From Thermoplasmata archaeon (GTDB lineage Archaea; Thermoplasmatota; Thermoplasmata; Thermoplasmatales; Thermoplasmataceae), in NCBI GenBank assembly GCA_021802165.1, contig JAKAAU010000048.1:1-9175 (forward strand): 9,175 nt of DNA. The letters run 5' to 3'. Both the position numbers and the translations under genes were made by a program. This document shows positions 6,303 through 9,175 of the stretch, one piece after another. How positions within the stretch are numbered: position 1 is the first letter of the stretch; each line of letters starts with the position of its first letter. The notes beneath the pieces were generated by a model. It did no database searches and was not told the origin of the DNA. It saw only the letters and a list, made by a program, of their open reading frames with translations.

Positions 6303-6350
6303 CTTTGAACTGATTTATCTGGCATATATTTAATATTTTTTTCTTTAAAC

Positions 6351-6359
6351 CCCTAAGGG
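6351..6359. repeat. CCCT-A-AGGG palindrome in the TatD/psmA gap
   Basis: A 9-bp G/C-rich palindrome with a central A stands out in the otherwise AT-rich 170-bp divergent region. It lies about 80 nt before either start codon. Function unknown; a shared operator or boundary site is possible. Confidence 0.25.
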
Positions 6360-6386
6360 AAAATTTTATAATGAAATGTACATATG

Positions 6387-6395
6387 CATTTAAAG
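6387..6395 (+). promoter_or_regulatory. Probable TATA box of psmA
   Basis: CATTTAAAG would place the transcription start near 6417, giving a leader of about 23 nt that includes the Shine-Dalgarno sequence. ATTATAAT at 6401-6408 is an alternative box but would leave almost no leader before the ribosome site. Confidence 0.4.
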
Positions 6396-6397
6396 AA

Positions 6398-6411
6398 AAG
6401 ATTATAATCTT
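6398..6411. repeat. 14-bp perfect palindrome in the psmA promoter
   Basis: AAGATTATAATCTT is perfectly two-fold symmetric and lies between the likely TATA box and transcription start of psmA, a classic place for an archaeal repressor. Its core could also be read as a TATA box. Confidence 0.35.
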
Positions 6412-6428
6412 ATGTTATAATTAAGGAA

Positions 6429-6435
6429 GAGGTGA
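6429..6435 (+). promoter_or_regulatory. Strong Shine-Dalgarno of psmA
   Basis: GAGGTGA matches seven bases of the complement of the archaeal 16S 3' end and lies 4 nt before the ATG at 6440. It is the only full-length ribosome site in front of a gene here, so psmA should have a leadered mRNA. Confidence 0.75.
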
Positions 6436-6439
6436 ATAA

Positions 6440-7144
6440 ATGCAACAGGGTCAAATGGCTTATGATAGAGCAATAACAGTATTTTCCCCGGATGGGAGAT
6501 TATTTCAGGTTGAGTATGCAAGAGAAGCAGTCAAGAAAGGGTCTACAGCCTTAGGTATAAAATTCAAGGATGGTGTATTGCTTTTATCAGAAAAGAAAGT
6601 GAGAAGCAGGCTTGTTGAAAAAAATTCAATGGAAAAAATCCAGCTTGTTGATGATAACGTAGCCACAGTAACATCAGGCCTGGTGGCCGATGCCAGGGTG
6701 CTTATAGATTTTGCAAGAGTGGGTGCCCAGCAGGAAAAGGTAACCTATGGATCACTTACAAATATTGAAAACCTGGTAAAGAAGGTTGCAGATCAGATGC
6801 AGCAGTATACACAGTTCGGCGGTGTAAGGCCTTACGGTGTTTCAATTATATTCGCTGGAACAGATACAATAGGTCCAAGACTATTTGACTGTGATCCAGC
6901 AGGCACAATAAACGAATACAAGTCTGTTGCCATTGGTGCAGGAAAGGATGCTGTAACTGATTATATAGAAAAGGAATACAGGGACGATATGGCCCTGGAA
7001 GATGCAGTTAAACTTGGCATCGCAGCACTTAAATCGGCAGTGGCTGATTCTGAATCTATGAAGGAGCCTGAAATCGCCTCCATAAAAGTTGGCGAAACAT
7101 TCCATATATACACAATTGAGGAAGTCCAGAAATACCTCAGTTGA
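6440..7144 (+). CDS. psmA: 20S proteasome alpha subunit
   Basis: This 234-residue protein forms the outer seven-membered rings of the 20S proteasome and controls substrate entry to the beta-subunit chamber in the cytoplasm. The A-type signature is present in full ([20 protein letters not shown], 15-34) after the gating N-terminus with YDR at 8-10. Lys66, the residue that docks the C-terminal HbYX tails of the activating ATPase in Thermoplasma, is present in MEK (64-66). The loop GGVRPYG (127-133) forms the entry constriction. Length and sequence are extremely close to Thermoplasma acidophilum PsmA (233 residues), the best taxonomic marker in the window. Unlike its neighbours the gene has a strong Shine-Dalgarno sequence. 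The beta subunit and the ATPase are not in this window. A T-rich stretch follows the stop, and purA starts 100 nt later with its own TATA-like box. Confidence 0.98.
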   Translation: MQQGQMAYDRAITVFSPDGRLFQVEYAREAVKKGSTALGIKFKDGVLLLSEKKVRSRLVEKNSMEKIQLVDDNVATVTSGLVADARVLIDFARVGAQQEKVTYGSLTNIENLVKKVADQMQQYTQFGGVRPYGVSIIFAGTDTIGPRLFDCDPAGTINEYKSVAIGAGKDAVTDYIEKEYRDDMALEDAVKLGIAALKSAVADSESMKEPEIASIKVGETFHIYTIEEVQKYLS

Positions 7145-7150
7145 ATACTA

Positions 7151-7174
7151 TTTTAATTTATAATTTTATTTTTA
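7151..7174 (+). terminator. T-rich terminator after psmA
   Basis: A run dominated by T (TTTTAATTTA, then TTTTATTTTTA) begins 7 nt after the psmA stop, matching the oligo-T termination used by archaeal polymerase. No hairpin is evident. Confidence 0.45.
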
Positions 7175-7186
7175 CGGATTTAAGGT

Positions 7187-7210
7187 CTGTTCATATTTTA
7201 AAATAAACAG
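7187..7210. repeat. Inverted repeat upstream of purA
   Basis: CTGTT (7187-7191) and AACAG (7206-7210) are matched arms around a spacer that holds the 10-bp palindrome ATTTTAAAAT (7195-7204). The repeat ends directly at the TATA-like box of purA, so a regulatory role is possible but unproven. Confidence 0.3.
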
Positions 7211-7217
7211 TTTTATA
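7211..7217 (+). promoter_or_regulatory. TATA-like box of purA
   Basis: TTTTATA is centred about 31 nt before the ATG at 7245, giving a predicted leader of only a few nucleotides. An AGGT at 7237-7240 is too short and too near the transcription start to be a convincing ribosome site. Confidence 0.35.
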
Positions 7218-7244
7218 CTTCATTATTATAACATATAGGTTTAA

Positions 7245-8525
7245 ATGATTTCTGTCATTCTTGGTTTGCAGTTTGGTGATGAGGGAAAGGGAAAAATTAC
7301 AGATTTTATAAGCAGGGACTATGACGACGTGGTCCGTTTTAATGGTGGCAGCAATGCCGGCCATACCGTTGTGATAAACGGAGAAAAATTCAAATTTCAT
7401 CTGGTGCCATCCGGGGCAATGCAGAGCAAAATGGTCATACTGGGAAATGGCATGGTCATAGACCCAGAAGAACTTGTATCTGAGATAGACCTGTTAAAAA
7501 AATCTAAAAAAGATATAGAGATTAAAATAAGTGCAGGGGCACACATAGTAACAAAAATGCATAAGTGCCTGGATAAAAGGGAAGAAGCAGTAAGGTCAAA
7601 ACTCAATATAGGCACAACCTCACAGGGGATCGGGCCAACATATGAGGATAAGTACGCCAGGACAGGGATAAGACTCATAGACCTGTCAAATAAGGAAATA
7701 ATATCAAATAAAATTGAAACTATATTCAATATGAAAAGAGAGCTTTTGAAGGGAAGTATTTACGAAAGCCCGGAAGAAAGGAAAAAAATGGTGGAGGACC
7801 TATTTTCATATGGCAATTTAATTCTCAAATACATGGATTACACTGAAAACATAATATACAATGATTACAGATGTGGCAAAAATATCCTCTTTGAGGGTGC
7901 ACAGGGCGGCATGCTCGACATCGATTTCGGTATATATCCATTTGTTACATCATCCAACACCCTGGCAGGTGCAATGTCAACCGGGTCTGGATTTTCTTTC
8001 AGAAAGGTAGATCGGGTAATAGGTGTATTCAAGGCTTACACATCCAAGGTAGGATCAGGTCCATTTCCATCGGAAATAATCAACGACAGCACCCTGAGAG
8101 ACCTTGGGAGTGAGTACGGTACAACAACAGGAAGGCCAAGAAGGGTAGGATGGCTGGACCTGCCCCTACTGAAATACACCACAATGGTAAATGATGTTGA
8201 TTCCCTTGCAATAACCAAGGTTGATGTTCTGGGGCAGCTGAAGACCATAAAGGTTGTAACAAAGTATACAATTGATGGAAATGAAATAGATTATTTTCCC
8301 AGGCGCCTTGAAGATTTCGAGAAGCTCAGGGTTGAGTACAGGGAATTCCCGGGGTGGGGAAGCATAAAAAATCAGGATTCAATACTGTCTGGCGGATATG
8401 AGGAACTGCCGGAAAATATGAGAAAATTCCTGGAATTCATCGAGGAAGAAATAGGAAAAAGCATTGATATCGTATCTCTGGGAGAAGACCGTAAAATGAC
8501 CATTACAAAACAAATATTTAATTAA
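7245..8525 (+). CDS. purA: Adenylosuccinate synthetase
   Basis: PurA joins IMP and aspartate using GTP to make adenylosuccinate, the first step from IMP to AMP. The GTP-binding GDEGKGK is at 11-17 with catalytic Asp12, and His40 in GGSNAGHTV (34-42) is the second catalytic residue. GTTSQGIGPTYEDKYARTGIR (about 123-143) is the IMP-binding segment, FEGAQGGMLDIDFGIYPFVTSSN and the TTTGRPRRVGWLD stretch are strongly conserved, and FPGWG occurs near the end. At 426 residues it is the long form, close to the roughly 430 residues of bacterial enzymes, whereas many euryarchaeal PurA proteins are nearer 340 from memory. The start ATG begins exactly where the family does. No other purine gene is adjacent. 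The tRNA-Glu gene follows 57 nt after the stop without an obvious terminator between them. Confidence 0.97.
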   Translation: MISVILGLQFGDEGKGKITDFISRDYDDVVRFNGGSNAGHTVVINGEKFKFHLVPSGAMQSKMVILGNGMVIDPEELVSEIDLLKKSKKDIEIKISAGAHIVTKMHKCLDKREEAVRSKLNIGTTSQGIGPTYEDKYARTGIRLIDLSNKEIISNKIETIFNMKRELLKGSIYESPEERKKMVEDLFSYGNLILKYMDYTENIIYNDYRCGKNILFEGAQGGMLDIDFGIYPFVTSSNTLAGAMSTGSGFSFRKVDRVIGVFKAYTSKVGSGPFPSEIINDSTLRDLGSEYGTTTGRPRRVGWLDLPLLKYTTMVNDVDSLAITKVDVLGQLKTIKVVTKYTIDGNEIDYFPRRLEDFEKLRVEYREFPGWGSIKNQDSILSGGYEELPENMRKFLEFIEEEIGKSIDIVSLGEDRKMTITKQIFN

Positions 8526-8582
8526 TATAATGCAATTATGGCATACAGTTTGAAGGGCATGTTTTTGCTGCTCTTTTCACAT

Positions 8583-8657
8583 GCTCCGATGGTGTAGTCA
8601 GGCCAAGCATTCCGGCCTTTCGAGCCGATGACTCGGGTTCAAATCCCGGTCGGAGCA
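8583..8657 (+). tRNA. tRNA-Glu (anticodon TTC)
   Basis: A 75-nt cloverleaf: acceptor stem GCTCCGA (8583-8589) pairs with TCGGAGC (8650-8656), discriminator A at 8657. The D arm GTGT/GCAT closes the loop with GG at 8601-8602. The anticodon loop CTTTCGA (8617-8623) holds TTC, which reads GAA/GAG. The T stem TCGGG/CCCGG (8633-8637, 8645-8649) closes TTCAAAT. The anticodon stem has four good pairs, but the outermost, C27 with A43, is mismatched; a T there, as I recall from related archaeal tRNA-Glu, would pair. CCA is not encoded. No intron. It may be read from the upstream TTAATATAAT (8522-8531) with a leader, or co-transcribed with purA. Confidence 0.95.
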
Positions 8658-8665
8658 CATTCTGA

Positions 8666-8690
8666 TCTTTTTGCCTTTTATTTGCTGTTT
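8666..8690 (+). terminator. T-rich terminator after tRNA-Glu
   Basis: CTTTTTGCCTTTTATTT begins about 10 nt after the tRNA end and fits oligo-T termination of a short RNA transcript. Confidence 0.4.
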
Positions 8691-8741
8691 GTTCCTGCAA
8701 TTTAAAGTAAATTACATTCATAATAGCATGTTCTGAATAAA

Positions 8742-8751
8742 TTTAAATATA
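8742..8751 (+). promoter_or_regulatory. Probable TATA box of the permease gene
   Basis: TTTAAATATA is the best TATA match upstream of the permease but lies about 49 nt before the ATG, predicting a leader of some 20 nt. CTTTTATC near 8765-8772 is a weaker box at the leaderless distance. Confidence 0.35.
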
Positions 8752-8755
8752 AAAG

Positions 8756-8793
8756 TATACTTCACTTTTATCAAGTTTACTTAAGTGAATATA
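8756..8793. repeat. Nested inverted repeats upstream of the permease
   Basis: TTCACTT (8761-8767) and AAGTGAA (8783-8789) are perfect 7-bp arms; outside them TATA pairs with TATA if one C is bulged. Two further palindromes overlap: AAGTATACTT (8753-8762) and ACTTAAGT (8779-8786). They lie between the TATA box and the start codon, so this looks like an operator or an mRNA leader hairpin. Confidence 0.35.
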
Positions 8794-8794
8794 A

Positions 8795-9172
8795 ATGCTG
8801 TTTAAACTTAATCGAAGCTCCGGCACACTGAAAAGCAATGTGCACAAATTTGCAGACCTATCCGCACTGTCCACATCCAGTGTTGCTCCGGCCTTCAGCA
8901 TTGCCGCCTCCTACGGTGTAATAGCGTTTTATCTAGGCTTTTATTCCCTCATGGCAATCATTCTGACATTTCCGGTGTGGCTCGGAGCCGCCATTATATT
9001 CAGAAAATTTAACAGGCTGTATCCCAATGCCGGCGCTTCATATCACTGGGGCAGCAGGATAGTTTCCAGGAGATATGGCACAATGCAGGCCTGGATAATT
9101 ACTCTTGCATATTTTTTCTCTATTCCACCTATTGTCATACCTGCAGGGGAATACACTGCGGCCCTTCTTTAG
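8795..9172 (+). pseudogene. APC-family amino acid permease, truncated after 125 codons at the window edge
   Basis: The first 125 residues of an amino acid-polyamine-organocation transporter. The first helix with the substrate-binding break (SSVAPAFSIAAS, 28-39), helix 2 (about 48-69), the hallmark loop YPNAGASYHWGSRI (76-89) and helix 3 (about 97-118) are intact and in order. Members of the family normally have about 450-500 residues and 12 helices. Here an in-frame TAG at 9170-9172 ends the frame in a third or fourth helix, 3 nt before the window ends. The window closes with GATC, a site used for library cloning, so a clone or contig edge or a sequencing error is as likely as a true nonsense mutation. 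Nothing upstream suggests decay. I list it as broken only because of the stop; the real gene may continue. Substrate is probably an amino acid. Confidence 0.55.
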
Positions 9173-9175
9173 ATC

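Noticed and set aside
8536..8721. Minus-strand open frame of 61 codons
   Set aside because: It runs through the tRNA-Glu gene on the opposite strand and resembles no protein.
9170..9172. TAG read as pyrrolysine in the permease
   Set aside because: No pyrrolysine genes are visible, the trait is not known for Thermoplasmatales, and permeases do not need it.
1..9175. CRISPR array, insertion sequence, phage or defence island
   Set aside because: No regularly spaced repeats, transposase, integrase or defence-type gene was seen; genes are mostly housekeeping with one metabolic module.

Overview
The window comes from an acidophilic archaeon of the order Thermoplasmatales, probably Ferroplasma or a close relative. 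The proteasome alpha subunit is nearly residue-for-residue that of Thermoplasma. A single-copy-type archaeal GINS51 gene is present. The DNA is AT-rich, and most genes have a TATA-like box about 24-26 nt upstream of the ATG, as expected for leaderless transcripts in this order. The genus is inferred; the order is well supported.

Layout: (1) 1-2881, minus strand: a homocitrate-synthase-like DRE-TIM enzyme, a class III (CaiB/BaiF) CoA-transferase overlapping it by 4 nt, then an MFS transporter cut off by the window start. (2) 3053-3697, plus strand: a regulator with a C-terminal HTH_10 (Bat-type) domain, divergent from block 1. (3) 3701-6269, minus strand: a TatD-like hydrolase, then a GINS51 - small zinc protein - family 2 glycosyltransferase cluster whose end meets the regulator tail to tail with 3 nt between stops. 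(4) 6440-9172, plus strand: psmA, purA, tRNA-Glu(TTC), and the start of an APC-family permease interrupted by an in-frame TAG at the window edge.

Blocks 3 and 4 are mainly housekeeping: replication, protein turnover, purine synthesis and translation. Blocks 1 and 2 look like an accessory metabolic module: a divergent regulator, a carbon-carbon bond enzyme, a CoA-transferase and a transporter. The same 12-bp word (TAACATATTATA) lies at exactly the same distance, 36-47 nt upstream of the ATG, before both the DRE-TIM gene and the transporter gene. This suggests the two transcription units form one regulon, perhaps under the HTH_10 protein. The substrate cannot be read from sequence alone; a branched or tricarboxylic hydroxy acid is the best guess.

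Several starts are revised from the longest reading frame using promoter spacing: the DRE-TIM gene (ATG at 2881, not TTG at 2890), GINS51 (ATG at 5339, not 5357) and the zinc protein (ATG at 4666, not 4720). No CRISPR array, insertion sequence, phage gene or defence system was seen. No gene-free stretch exceeds 300 bases.
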